Shown here piece after piece: positions 1 through 15,000 of a stretch of 64,000 bases of DNA (its first letter is position 1; every line of letters begins with the position of its first letter). Both the position numbers and the translations under genes were made by a program. The notes beneath the pieces are model-generated. The model had not been told where the DNA came from. It saw nothing but the letters and a program-made list of their open reading frames with translations, and made no database searches. Source of the DNA: Lutraria lutraria (Eukaryota > Mollusca > Bivalvia > Venerida > Mactridae); NCBI GenBank assembly GCA_964023205.1, contig OZ026839.1:16646386-16710385 (forward strand), given 5' to 3'.

Positions 1-33
1 CAAACTTTTTGTCTTGAATTGTCTGTCTAATAG

Positions 34-61
34 ATGGATTACGTTGATGAAAATTTGTTAG
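34..61 (+). CDS. HYDIN: HYDIN exon 1 of window (residues 1-9, internal exon)
   Basis: A 28-base exon between CTAATAG and GTAAGT encodes MDYVDENLL plus one base. That base completes GAA with the next exon, which is the main support. The methionine is internal, not the protein start, because the gene continues to the left. Confidence 0.55.
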
Positions 62-3000
62 GTAAGTCATGAAAAATTCATGTGTCCCTCTTCTTGATTT
101 TTGCTTGAATTGTTTAAAATTAAATTTGGTGTCGTATGTGATCAAGTGGACACAGTGTATATCTCATTTAGCAACTGGTCAATTGGACTCAAGTACTAGC
201 TCTCCAATGAAATATTTAAAGGTTCCTTCTATTAATTCAGAGTTAATTCATTATTATTTCTCTGTGAGGTATTCTCATCTTTCTTAGCATTGTTTTATAT
301 GTATTTCTGATAAAAACAGGTATGATTTACTAAAAAAAAACAGAAACATTTTTAGCATTTTAGATTTCCTTTTTTTTTATTGTCTATAATATTGGATGTA
401 AAAAATGCTGGTTAAACTTTATGAATTTGATACAAACGTTGTTTCTAAAGAAAGATACTAGATGTGTGACTTTTGTTTGCTCACACGCCTGTTCAAAGTT
501 TATGTGCATTATCTATGCATTTTTTATCTAACATATACATGTGTATTGGTTGTTGATGGGGTATGAGAGGTTGCTATGTGAATGCTGTTATCTGACTATA
601 TTGTGTAAATGATGTGTTGGCTTTTCACTTGTAATATATTTAACATGGTTACAATAGTAAGTTATTTTTGATGAACTTATGATGTATGCTTTAAAAAATA
701 TTATCAATGATATTGTGGAATCGCAGGTATAAGATTTTTTGTGGTTATGCTCGGTATTTTAGATCAAACCTTCTTTCCTAGTTCAGCTATTCATTAGATA
801 ATTCTGACAAAAATATTAGTACCTGGGAGATGTTTATTTAATATTATGAAGCCATTGAAGCTATTCTTCATAATGTAGAATTTAAATGTAACTTCACCAT
901 TAGTATTGTTTAGAATGTGCTCAAATTAATCCCATCAGAGGTTTGAGTCAAATCAACCTATTGTTGAAATATAAATTTTCAAATATAGACCTTTAAATGA
1001 TAAAACTTAATGGTGTTTGTAGCAGAATGATAAGTCTACAAATGCTATTTCGAGGGTTGAGCGAAACAGTGTTGTAACTCATATTGAAATAAGAACAAGT
1101 TACGACAGTTTTGCGCTGAGCCCTCGATTTGTGATTTGTTTATCATGAAGTGTTTGTTGTCACATATTGTTTATACCAAATATCATTGGACCTTACTCAA
1201 ATGTTGCAAGTAATCACAGATAGACTTGTTGACTATAATTCCCAGCATTTCCAGTTAGTTGTGACTACTATTTAACTACTAGTATTCTTAAGAATGTTTT
1301 CAGGGCATTAAAAGTATAATTTGTTTCTTTTTTGTAAATTTTAGAGAAAAGGAAGCAAAAGAAGAAGAAGAACGAATAGAAAGAGAAAAGGAAGAAGAAT
1401 TACAAAGACTTAGGGAAGATGAAAGGTAAAATACTTCAATTGTTACACTGAATAATTATATACAGTAATAAACAAAGTAGTGTTTGTTTTGTTCATTGTT
1501 TGCAATTATGGTCACATTATTAGCCTTTTATGATGCAAATTTGGTTAAATCAGTCATCTTCAATTTTGGCTTGAGTATTAATATCATTTCATTTGACTTA
1601 AAATGTATAGTCCCGTTGATTTCAGATAATCAAGGTTTTATTGTAATTATATTTTGTATGTATTGTATATATAATTATATATTATCCCCTGTCATTCTCC
1701 TTTTCTTCAAATTATCCATCCAAATAGGTACTTGAAACTTTCAAATTACATGTAGTTATCATACTGAACTCATTACAGTGGAATCTCATTATGTCAAACA
1801 TGCTTATATCAAAATGTCTGTTTCCTGTGCTCCAAATTTATAACTGGTATTTGACTGTCAGTTAAAGTAATAGAAGGTAGGGTAAACAAAATAGCATTAT
1901 GTATGACTTCAGCTGCCAAGAATATCAGAGTACTAGGATACTTGCTGCTTTAACTTGAACATCAAGTATCCGATTACTCTCCACCTCTTAGTATATAAAT
2001 GATGTTAACTTGATGAAATGTTTTATTCCACAAGCATGATTGACATTGTAACAAGCACATTTTATCCAATATTATGTACAGAAAATGTACACATTCAACA
2101 GTATGTAAAGCTAGATGTGAATGTTTTCAACAAATTTATAATGCAGCCCTACATTTGATATGACCTAATGTACTTTATCTTGTGAAATGTATTAGTGGTA
2201 GAAAATTAACTGTTACAATTGTTATTATGAATAGAGACATGTGTACATATTATCCATTCTAGAAAACAAAAGAGGGGAAAGAAAGCAGCTAAAGATGTCA
2301 AGGAGGAACCTAAAGATGGAAAGAAAAGCCAAGCAGCTGGTAAAGGTACATCTACTAGTATGGAGAAAGTTAAGCTAGGTGGTAAACATGATGTTGATCA
2401 TACAGTTAGTAAAACTGGTTCTAATACTGAAAGACCAGAATCTCACCAAACAGAGAAAAGTGATAGTCAGACAGCAGGTGACCAAGATAAGTGAGTAATA
2501 CTTTATTCTAAGGTTAACATTAACTCTGTTGTACATGTATTAAATTAGTGAAATGGCAATTTAAAGAGATTACTCTTTTATGTCTGTGTGTAGTGAATTA
2601 CAATCTGACCTGGCCAATGAAAAGATCATACACCAAACAAAATGGCAGAAGAATTAGACTTATTTGCCACTTCCACCAAAGTGATCATGTAATTGAAAGG
2701 AATGTTAATGGACACCCTTTATAGTTTTACCATCCCTGATTCCAATATCAGATAAATTTCATTTAGTAGGTGTAAGAAGGTGTATTTATTGAATGTACTA
2801 TGCATGTGATATGATTGTAGGAAGGGAAAGAAAGGAAAGGATGGGAAAGATGTTAAAAGCAAGGATAAATCAAAGGACGGAGATGCAATGTGCACAGAAG
2901 AAGTCCCTAGAGATCCAATGAAGGAGGCAGAACTTCTATTGATGCAAAGGTAGATAAATAAACAATGCCATTTTGTATAACCACAAGTGTTACTCTGTTT

Positions 3001-6000
3001 GATAACCACAAAATGAACTTTTATTGAGATCATTGGGTAAAAATTGTTTGATAATTATGCCCGTTTTCGTAGAAAAGGGTATATATTGCTTTGCACATGT
3101 CAGACGGTCAGTCTGTCCGTAATCAAACCTTGTCCAACCAATAACTAGGGAACGATTTGGCTTTAGCTCTATAGATTTGGTTGGGAGTTTGCTCATCACA
3201 TGTAAATACCCTTAAGGATTTTCAGGTTCACAGGGGGCAACCATGTTTCACAAACGATTCTTGTTTATTGTACACTTGTTTATGCATTTTACATTTGTTT
3301 ATATGTCTTAATCCAGACCTGTTTTACAAATGTCAATGGTTTATATTTGGACAGGTTCCGAACTTTTGAAGTGAATCAGAAAGAAATATCCGAGATGGTA
3401 GATTTTTGGGATCGAACCACTCTTAATATCAAACGTCCAAGAACCCCATCTGAAAGGTCAGATGAAGATCACATGCAGCACCCTCCATCTGGCAAAAAAG
3501 GAAAAGGCAAAGGTTTGGTGAAATTACTTTCTTTTGTGCTTAATTGCTTGTTGTTGTTTTTTGATATTTGCGTCAAGGTTTGCTTTATGCTTTCTTATTA
3601 TTAATTTATGTATTATGGAGGATTTCAAGAATGATTTGCAATACTTACCTAAACAATATCTTGATGCAGGTTATATTCTTTATCTATTATGTGCATTCCA
3701 CTGCCAATAAATTTTTTATAGAAAGGACTTCTGAACATGTAGACCAGTAAAAAGCATGTGTATCCTCTGTAAATATTATTCTTTGTTATATGTAATCAGT
3801 TATTCATTGTTTGATATTCATATATACAGTCTACTCTACTTATAACAAGATCGTCAGGACTAGTCTGTCACTACCTCGTGATAACCTGGGCTTGTTGTAT
3901 GCAATGTAGGACCAAAGATTATTGTTTCTTATTTCCGCTAGGCCTACATACACTAATGTTGTAATTATTCCTTGAAGTGCTGTCGTGTAAAAATCCACTT
4001 GTCAACTCGTATTTGTGACTAAATTTCACGGACGGACGAGCAAGATTTCACATAGTAGTCACCTGACCAGACAACTAAGTTTCAAAGTCTTAAAGCAGAT
4101 AGCATGTTAGTCTCAATGATATCTTGGACATGCTACAACATAGGTTATACAGGGTCCAAAATTAGGTCACCAGGTCAAATTCAAGGAAAACCTTATTAAC
4201 ACTATAGAGGTTACAGTTTTAATTGAATCTTTGGAGTATTTTTGGAGAATGGGTCATCTGAGGTCAAAAACTTGGGTCACTAGATCAAATCACAGGAAAA
4301 CCTTGATGACACTGTAGAGACAACATTTTTTATCAAGTCTTGATGAAAGTTGCTCAGAATGTCTGTTTTGATGGTTTCTTGGTTAGTGTTAGTCTCTGTT
4401 AGTTAAACATTGATAAGAAAGAAGTTACATTGATATGAAAGAAGTTATAATGATATGAAAGAAGTTGCAGTCTTTACTCAGATGTGCAAGTAATGGCACT
4501 TTTGTTTTATTTTACTGGTATCATTGAACATTTCCTTAATAAGTCTCACTTCCTTTGTTGGAATTTATTCTGGTTGCTGCAGGTCATGCTGTATGTATAT
4601 ATAGGGTGTCTCATGATTGTAAAACATATAAACTTTGATTATTCTAATTTGAATTAATTTACTGCTTTTATATGTCTGCCCATTAAAAAGTATTTCATCT
4701 ATTATTCTGGAAATAAAGAAAAATATACCCCTGAACTTATAAATAAATGGAAATGAAAGTTTTTTTTATGTATTGTGAGAGACCTTGTTATAAATCATTC
4801 TAGTACATTGACTTACATGACATTGTGTGATATAACAAAATAATGTTGAATTGCATGACATAATGAAGAATTAGATTTGTTGTGCAGTGATGATTTCAAC
4901 CAGTGAAAAAGAATGAATCAATCTGTAATCCTTAATGATAAACTGACCCTATATGTCAATGACCCTACCACCACCACACCCCAACATTGTATTGTTTTTC
5001 TTCTTTCATTTTTTATGTACTGTGTGTCTATTTACTTTCAGAAAACCATCACCATTATATTATCCCTCCTGATCCCCAGCTATTTGTAATTCCTGAAGCT
5101 CTTGGTATTTCTTCTTTTCTGTGTCTTTTGTTTCTTCTTTCTATTTTATGTTTTCAATGTGTTTTACTGTGATATCATTTAGGAAAAATCTTATATTTGT
5201 CATAGTATAAAATGAATATTTTTTAACACTTCACCCATAAATATTTTTTTTAGTTAAAGTATGTTATTCATGTCTTGACTTATCTCATTCTAATTTAAAA
5301 TTCTTCAATGAAATTTGTTTGAGAAAAACATCTGGTGTACTTATCTGTATTCTTTTGAAACTTTAGAGGAATCAGGAAGTGTACTGGGACAAAGACGTCG
5401 TCACTCTGAACATGGTAATTCTGTACTTGGTACATCATTGATCCAGGATTTACACAATACTTCCAAATATTTAATGTTTAATCAATCGTTTGTTACATAT
5501 CAGTGTGTACATTTCATCCAATAGAAATTCCTGATACATTGAGTGGGTATCTTACTCTCCACCCTCCAATTCTTCAGCCTACCTGCCACATAGTTTAGGA
5601 TTTGTGTATGTTTGTTTGTCACTATTACATGATAGTAATGATAAAATTTCAATATTTTATTCTGTAAAATAAAGCTATTTGAATTGATCATTGAAAGCCA
5701 TGGTTCTGTTTCCTTATTGTTGTTGATTACATGTATTGAGGGATGTCAATCATATTTACATTTATAATGTCTTGTCTGAAGTGTGCACATATTGTATACA
5801 AATTAATTGATATCATTTCTCGATATATTATTGTGTTATCATGGATCTTGGGATTAGGTTACCTAAAATATAGAAAATAACCAAGACAATGAGGCTGGGA
5901 AGAGGTCTTCTTTCTGCATGGCTTAGTATGGATGTTAAATATTCATATCTGTGTATGTTATGTAGGCAAGAACATTTGTATTTCTCTTTAAATTCCTATG

Positions 6001-9000
6001 TACACTCCTATAGTGTCTGATAGATTCCCTGTTCTTTGTTTATTTTCTTTGGACCTTTATAAGGTGAAGTTAGTAAATGGTTAAGTAGTAGTTTCACAGC
6101 TAAATAATTCAAAATCATGACAGAATTCATAGTGGATTTCATAGGTTATGAATCTATCATTTTATTGTGACAATTACAGTCAAAATTCATATCAAACTCC
6201 CTTTTATAGTAAACATCCCTGTCTACCTAAGTACTAGTACTAGTAAAATAATGTAATTCTGTTTCAAGTATCATTCCCCTTATCTTCTATAAATCTATTT
6301 TAACTGAATGTTGTTTTTTTGTATAATACTCTAAATATTATTTATTTGTTGTAGGTAATTCCATAAGTCCACCTAGCTGTGGTCTAGATTCCAATAAAGT
6401 CTCCAAGTTGTCTTTGTCTGGTATTTCTGTCTTTTTCTTTCTCACTTTTTCTTTATGTCTTATTATATTTCTATTAGTGAACTCTTGTCTATGTTTCCCT
6501 TATTGTCATTGAACTGTTCAAGCATTCAGTATGTCTATCTTAAAATAGCACATGTCCCATTATGTGACATAATGATTCACTTTTTGTTCATCTAATAACT
6601 GATGCTTACGTAGCAAACTTAGTGTTTATCATGTGAATATAACTCAATAATCATGGTTCCTGATTTTTGCTGGCGCTGGCTCTTAGAGAGCCGGACTAGT
6701 TGCATTTGAAAGATACCTTTTATTTTACTGCAGTTTGATATTAATGTCCCTTTAATAATTACTATTGGATTGTTCCCACTTAGTGAAATCCTGTCAGGTA
6801 TTAGACCTATTTCAAAGTTGCAATTTTTGAATCATGCATTCATCATTTACTCAACACTGGTACAGCTGGGGACAAGACATTTGCTGATGAGTTCACACTT
6901 CATATAAACTGTGTATGAATTTATGTAAATAGTGTCCATTAATTGCTGATAAATTACAGTAATGAAGGATTTTGAGTTGTTTAAGCTAATGGATTTGTCA
7001 TTTTCATGTAAGAAAACTGTCTTCTAGGGGTTTACCTATATATTTAGGGACTTAAGGTGTACACTTATTCCATTTGACTATACTGAGTAATGTATTGAAC
7101 ATGGTAATCTTGGACAAGAGTGAATATTACTATACTAACATTTGATATGATTCACACTTGTTCTATACTACCGGGTATTTTATAGTATAATTCAACAATT
7201 TGATTTCTTTACAACAACTTTACTCTAACACTTACTGGTATAGTGCAATTTTATTAAACTGTCAAAGATGCTTAATTTCACAGTCAATGCTTGCATTTAT
7301 TTTTGGCTTCGGTAGGATTCGGTTACTTTTCCTTATACCGGTTGTTGAATGTATAATCATGTATTTAACAATGTGCTACATAGTACTACATAAACATGCG
7401 GAATGGGACATTCTCTAAAGGTAAAATAAACGGAAACTATCGACTGCAGTACAAAGCTAAAAATAATCACATTCAGCGACCGTATAATTATTCAGCTTAG
7501 ACAGTTTAATAAAATTGCACTATACATGCCTGCTTACATTGACCCTATTCATGGTCACCAACTAATGGCTACCAGAATATACCTGTATTATGAAATATTT
7601 GGGAGTATCTGATGTTTGGTGACCTGTATTATTTATTGTACAACTTTTATGTGTGACATTTGTTTTCAGAATTTTATATCATGTAGTGGAGTATTCTTCA
7701 AAACCACTCTTACTTGAACAATATGTCCCCTGACATTGATATATAGTTTAGACAGTCTGCCCTTGCAAATAGATGTGAATATAAGTGATTAGTTCTAGCA
7801 TTTATAGAAGTCTATAAAGCTAAATGTCATGTTTTATGTTTACAGAGAAACATGACAAAGAAAAGGCTGAGAAGGAAAGACAGAAACAAATTGAGAAAGA
7901 GCAAGCAGAAAGACTAGCTAGAGAGGTAATGTAATTACTGAATATCTCTTCATTATTCATATTTAGGAGGCATTGGAAATGATTTTACCCACTGACATTT
8001 AGTGTCTTATCTCTACACAGAGTTATTGTTTTGTTATTCCTTGCTTACATCTCTTTAATTATCTCAGCATTTTACAAGATTCTTATAAAACAAGATATAA
8101 AACCACTTGTGGTACATATTTTACAATTACGTGAAACAATTTCTTTAGTACAGTACATTGGAGACAAAAGATGCTATGACTTCATAGCACAACTATTTTA
8201 TTTATTAAGCACACAATTTCTTGACAGAAAGTGTTTGTTCAGAATAGGTAATTAGGTCAGTAAGACTTAAATTGAAACAAAACACAGGAGTCCATGTAAT
8301 CATGATGAATTAGGACAACAAAGTTAATGAACATTTAGAGAAAAGCAAAAGCCTGATTTTGTGCATAAGATGGAAACTTAGGGAGACTGGAACACTTGTT
8401 TTTTAGACATTGACACAGAAGTGAGGGATAACAATGACAACACTAGATAGAGATTGATTTAGTATCATGGACTTTGTCTTTTGTCAGGCATATACTTATC
8501 CAATATGTGTTGACATTTTAAGCTCAATTATTGAAGAATAGATAAAGATACTGCTCTTACCCAATATTGATTTTTCCTCTTTGTTAAATTTTATGGCAGT
8601 TTTGTATGTAAACCAGTTCCGATGCATGAAGTGAAATAAATTTTCGACTTTTTATTGACATAGATTGTTATAAAGTTATAGATTGTTATAAAATATGCAT
8701 TGTGTATTACAGGCAGCAGAAGCTGCAAAAGCTGCTGCTCTTGCTGGTGATGGCGAGGATGGTGAAAATGTTGATGGACCACAGGAGAAGGAAGAAGATC
8801 TTATTGGAGTTCCACATATTGTGATTGATGTTCATGATAGATCTTCTACATCCACTGAAAAAGTACAAAGCTGTGGAAAACTGCCTTCCGTTGAAGAAGT
8901 ATGAATTTGTTTATGTATTTTTCTTTGACGAATAAACAATTATTCTATCTTTGAACTGGGAATGGGCATAATATAATAAAAAGGTATCATGTGACCATGC

Positions 9001-12000
9001 CTAATGTGAGGATTGAATAAGGAATACAAAATTAATTAGACAAAGGATGATATTCAGGGTTTTCATTAAGTTTTCCTGTTTGAGGCCAAACCTTGATTAA
9101 AGGAGGCTTTCCGTGTTCATTTCCAACATCATAAATGATATGTTTGGGGTTTCTAGGTAGCCAATTTTCGTATCTAAGCAGTCAATTTGGCCTCTGGTCG
9201 ACTGTTGTTGAAAACACTGGATATTATGGTACTAACTGGCCACAGGTCCGCCAGTTCTGAGTCTGTTTGACAATTTACCATATTTGATTTACATTACAAA
9301 ATGTATGTTCTAATATCATATTATCACATTTCATTGTATTACCATCCTAAACTGTGTGATTACAATGTTACTCCTGAATACCAGACCCTCTAAAACTGGG
9401 AACTTCTGAAAATCTGACAAGTTTATTGGTCCTATTTTCCCCAATACAGTAAGAAGACCATCTATGGTTCTTTGGGAAAATGGTCTTAATAGTGGGGGTG
9501 GTCTTTAAAAAAGTGCCTGTTCTTCATTTCTTAATCAAATATCATATAGAAAAACAGATTGTAGTAATGTTATAAGCAACTGATATACATGTGAATGAAT
9601 TACATAATATTATACACTTGCACATATCCATAGTACTGAACTTTTCTGCTAAGCCCATGAGTGTTTGATACTCAGATGTTACATTTTTTTAAAATTTGTA
9701 ATGAAAATGTACTCATAAATGTATCTAAATGCTGCTTTGGTACCAACATTTTATTTCTTATTATTTCCTGAGTGTTGAAAAGTCCTCAGAGTTTTGCATT
9801 TATATTATAGGTATTGGATGGTTTAGGCCTTGGACCAAAAGGTCCCCCTATACCGCCACCAGCTAACTTTAGTGTTGTACCTTATCCTGTGAAAAGACGT
9901 GCTCCAGTTGTGTCAGAGTTTGGTGGCAGATATCTTTTTATAGCATCATCACCAGATGATCCGTAAGTGTATATACATTAGATCTTTTTATGGTAGTTTT
10001 GTCATGAAGATGACCGGGTAGACTTGGATATTAGATGGGTAGAACTTTTGAATGGTTCACAAGAGCTCAATGATCTATTTCATTAATGCTTTCAAAATAT
10101 CAAGTTTTTTTTGTATGATAAAATCAGGGTGTATCTGTAATGTCAAAAGCAACGACACAACCATTTAAGATATTTTCTATTGAACAGTCTCTATCTTTGA
10201 ATAGAATTCTAAAATGAATATATTACTACAGGAACATTGGTGTAATTGAAACCAAAGAATCTGAACATGATGAAGAAAAGTCTGTTACTCCCGACAAAGG
10301 TAAGGATGACCATCCTACCCCAACGAAAGGTAAAGGTGGGAAAGACAAGAAAGATGACAAGAAAGATTCCAGTAAAGAAAAAGAAAGAAAAAGGAGCGCA
10401 GAGAGAAAGACCACTTCAAAGGGATCTCGTCGTAACTCGATAGTTCCACCATCACCACCACCAGGACAGACAACACCTGTATCTGATGGTGATGCTCTCA
10501 GGTAAACGAAACTAGGATTTATGCACAATTTTCTTTTACTGATCTTTGTGCACATACTTACTTAAGAAATTTTAAGTTAATTAACTCTTGCATGTGTAGA
10601 ATAACATTGATGTTCTTGCATCAAAATTAAATGAAATAATCCTAGACAACTGTTAGAGAATGCATGTGTTTATTTGATCAGTTATTCTATTGTAGCCATG
10701 TATATATTACATATATATTACATATAATATATACATATATAAGTTCTATGCTTTTTAGGAATATGCACGCTTCTAGAATTGCCCTATGCATTTTTGGAAC
10801 TCCATTAATGCTTGACTGTATTTGAATTCCAGACATGTGACGTGCACACATTTCTACATGTAGAATGTTTTAAAGTAAATTAAGCTATTGAGAATATGCA
10901 AGCAGTGTCATGGATAAAACTAATCTTGTGTCTAATTAGAGTTAAATGAACTGTCATAAAACTTCCATTCAATGATATTTTATAGCTGCATTGTTGTGCA
11001 GAAAAAAATGATTTCTTTAATAGTACATGCATGTCATCACACCAAAGTTAGTGTGTGCCTAGACTGAATGGTAATTCATTTAAACTGAAATTATTATAAC
11101 AAGAATAGAGTACTAAACCTGTCTCCCAATCAATGTACAAACCAAATGATGTGCTCACGGTTCCAAAACAGGTCTTCTGCATGTACATGGATTCTTTACC
11201 ATGTCATTACCCTAAAATGATTTTAGAATTATCATACATGGTTGGAATTTCTAGACCTTGCAAGACAATTCTAGAAAAGTGCATATCTCTAAAATGTACT
11301 AGTGTAGAACATGTGTACAAACTTGCATGTCCTTATCATGTTTGCACAAAACCGTGAGAACTATTTTCCAACTTGTGTGTGATTGGTACTTAGAACAGGG
11401 TGGCCACTGACGATAGAAAACAGGGAAAATGTTGAAAAAAATTCCAACAGGGAAAAATCTAGGAATAATCAGGGAAAAAGTAACTAGCAAATTCATCAGT
11501 TACTGGTGCTTTTCTCTTCTTATGATTATGTGAACAACTTTCAATATTAACAATATTATCAGTATTTCTTTATGCAAATTCTGAATGTTTGAACGTTAAG
11601 ATAGGAGCTGAGTAACTGTTGCCCCAGAGTTGAAAATAAACCATTTTAGATTTTATTACAGAGGGCAGTTCATATTTTTGCTAAATTAACTTGATCTCAT
11701 AAGGTTATGTGAATAAAGTCAAGGAGTACCTGCTATACACTCCATCAACGGGTACCTGGTGTAGGCTCCATGAACTGGAACAACATCCCAAACTCTCCTT
11801 ATTCACTGTATGAGGTGTTGAATTTAACGTTGAGACAATCTGTTCCACTCCTGGTTGGGGGCTTGTTCCAATTGTGTAATATTTGATATCATAAGTTACT
11901 AAATTCCACTATCCCATTATGTCAGAATACAGTGCTATACTGTATTAAGTGAGTTGCTGGTTATGTCAGAATACAGTGCTATACTGTATTAAGTGAGTTG

Positions 12001-15000
12001 CTTGCTTAAGAAGTGATAAGGGGATAACTTTTTGGTTGGAGAAAAAAATCAGGGAATTTTACCTCTTGGTATCTTAGGCCACCCTGTTTGAACCTTATTA
12101 GATGCATGTATAATTCCATCAGTTGTAACCTTTTTCTACTCCATTGATATTCATACAGCAGTAATTAAATAAAAAATAATAATTTATTTATTGCTTATTG
12201 TATTACATTAAAAGTCAATATTAGTTGGACTAGCTTCTTCTAATGAGTGATAAAGTAATGATATAGCAGAATTTTGTTTGTACAATAATTACTGTATAAC
12301 TGGCAATTTTGTCAATAGCTAATTTTTGCAAACTTTTGCAAATCCCTTTATAAACAAAATTATCACTATCAATTTCCTACTTTTTGTCCCTATATAAACC
12401 AATATTGGCAGACTATCATGCTGTCTGTCACGCTGTCTGTCACTCTGTCTATCACTCTGTCTATAGCTCTGTCTGTCACTCTATCACTCTACACTCTATC
12501 TGTTACTCTATCACTCTGTCTATTACTCTGCCTATCACTATCCTGTCACTCTATCTATCACTCTGTTTGTCACTCTGTCGGTCACTCTATCTATTACTCT
12601 GTCACTCTGTCTATCTATCTATTTCCCTGTTTGTCACTCTGTCTATCTATCTATTTCCCTGTTTGTCACTCTGTCTATCACTTTATTACTCTGTATAACA
12701 CTCTGTCTGTCTCTCTATTGTTCTGTCTATCACTTTATTACTCTGTATAACACTCTGTCTGTCTCTCTATTGTTCTGTCTATCACTTTATTACTCTGTAT
12801 AACACTCTGTTTGTCTCTCAATTGTTCTGTCTATCACTTTATTACTCTGTATAACACTCTGTCTGTCTCTCAATTGTTCTGTCTATCACTTTATTACTCT
12901 GTATAACACACTGTCTGTCTCTCTATTGTTCTGTCTATCACTTTATTACTCTGTATAACACACTGTCTGTCTCTCTATTGTTCTGTCTATCACTTTATTA
13001 CTCTGTATAACACACTGTCTGTCTCTCTATTGTTCTGTCTATCACTTTATTACTCTGTATAACACACTGTCTGTCTCTCTATTGTTCTGTCTATCACTTT
13101 ATTACTCTGTATAACACACTGTCTGTCTCTCTATTGTTCTGTCTATCACTTTATTACTCTGTATAACACACTGTCTGTCTCTCTATTGTTCTGTCTATCA
13201 CTTTATTACTCTGTATAACACTCTGTCTGTCTCTCTATTGTTCTGTCTATCACTTTATTACTCTGTATAACACTCTGTCTGTCTCTCTATTGTTCTGTCT
13301 ATCACTTTATTACTCTGTATAACACTCTGTCTGTCTCTCTATTGTTCTGTCTATCACTTTATTACTCTGTATAACACTCTGTTTGTCTCTCAATTGTTCT
13401 GTCTATCACTTTATTACTCTGTATAACACTCTGTCTGTCTCTCAATTGTTCTGTCTATCACTTTATTACTCTGTATAACACACTGTCTGTCTCTCTATTG
13501 TTCTGTCTATCACTTTATTACTCTGTATAACACACTGTCTGTCTCTCTATTGTTCTGTCTATCACTTTATAAACAGCAAAAAATTTGCAATTGTAAAAAT
13601 TACCTGTTATACAGTTGTTCAGTGTGTGTATGTGTGCTTGTCACTAATTTCTTAATATAATTCACATGTCGCCAATAAGCAGTTTCTTTTTTGTTATTGT
13701 ATTTATATTCATTTGGGGTTTGATTTTGACAATATTTTGGTTTTTGACGTGATTTACAGCACGGCTGGCGATATCGGTGCTTTGTCGGATAATAAAATAC
13801 CTAAGTAAGTACTAAGTACAGGGTGTGGACAAATGTTTTATTCCTTTTGTATTATTGCATGAATTACCTGCATGAATAAAGTACTGGCCTGATGTTCCTT
13901 GTTCTGTTTATTTTGTTATAAGATTGTATGTTTATAGTTGGTTGCATTTTATTATGTCCTGCCTTTCAAAATGCGCATATAATTTAGTTTTACCCCATCT
14001 ATCTGATAACTCCAGAAATATTTCATGGATTAGTTTCATATTTTACTTGGAAGGTGTATAATAATGAAATACAGGTTCTATTAAAATGCAAACATTTTCA
14101 CAGGAGTATGACCCCTTTTTGACTTAGCTCTCAACATGGGCATTTGTGTCCTCTAGACACATTTCTAGTTTCTTTTGTGAGAATCCTTTGTCAATGTGTC
14201 CTTATACAATCATTTTAACCATGCTTAATTTAAGACTGTTCCTGTTGCTAAAAAGTTTAGTATTTGTACAAAAGGTAAAGTTATAACTGGTCGTATATTC
14301 AGTGTAGCAATGTTTATGTCTCTATTAGTTAACTCATCCTATGAACATTGTGTGTGTTCATTGTAAGCATGGTGCCCAAACATTCTTAATATCTATAAAA
14401 GACATAATATCATGCATATTTTCCTTGTGGTCAATAAGTAATGACTTAATATGATAATAAAATGGTCATTGTATACACATACATATCAAAGTTTTTGTGG
14501 AGAAGATATTTAAAAACACCCTGTACAGTTTATATTGTATCCATGTATGAATTTCCTGATATAGTTTAACAAGTCAGCTTGAATGTGAAACACAATAAGC
14601 ACTACAAAGCTTTCATACATCACTTGTTTAATCCATTGACTAATTGTTATATTTACTGTTACTATACTAATCAACGGAAAGCAATAATTTGACTTTGGTA
14701 CTTGCTCCGTAATTCTGTGTAACTGAATCTCTTACGTGTCTGAAACATTGGGTCACATGATAAGTAAGATAGTGTTTATTGTAACTTGTATTACAGTGTA
14801 TAGATCTAAGAAATGTCTTATTGACTCTTCTGTATGAATGTTGCTCTTACTACTCTTGTATTCAAAAGTCTTTTCTGTTACTGGACTGTTGTGCCACTTA
14901 ATTATTGGCATTGTTCCATGCTTGGTTAGAATGTACTTATAATTGAAATAATTGTAATAATAAAAGAATCACATTACTCTGTAACAACTTAACTGTCTAC

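Larger units (their letters stand above)
10502..13759. other. HYDIN intron 12, dominated by the minisatellite
   Basis: Besides the tandem sequences there is unique AT-rich DNA. The phrases AACAGGGTGGCCACTGACG (11395) and TTAGGCCACCCTGTTTGAAC (12074) are partly inverted and bracket AGGGAAAA-rich sequence, perhaps an old 690-bp TIR element. Confidence 0.45.

Noticed and set aside
34..36. ATG of the first exon as the HYDIN start codon
   Set aside because: It follows a splice acceptor, and vertebrate HYDIN has about 2000 more residues before this point.
10226..10555. Minus-strand ORF of 109 codons
   Set aside because: Exact antisense of HYDIN exon 12; Ser/Leu/Phe-rich shadow of a Lys-rich frame.
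12384..12750. Overlapping ORFs of 104 and 110 codons rich in Leu, Ser and Tyr
   Set aside because: Pure minisatellite translation in two frames of pyrimidine-rich repeat.
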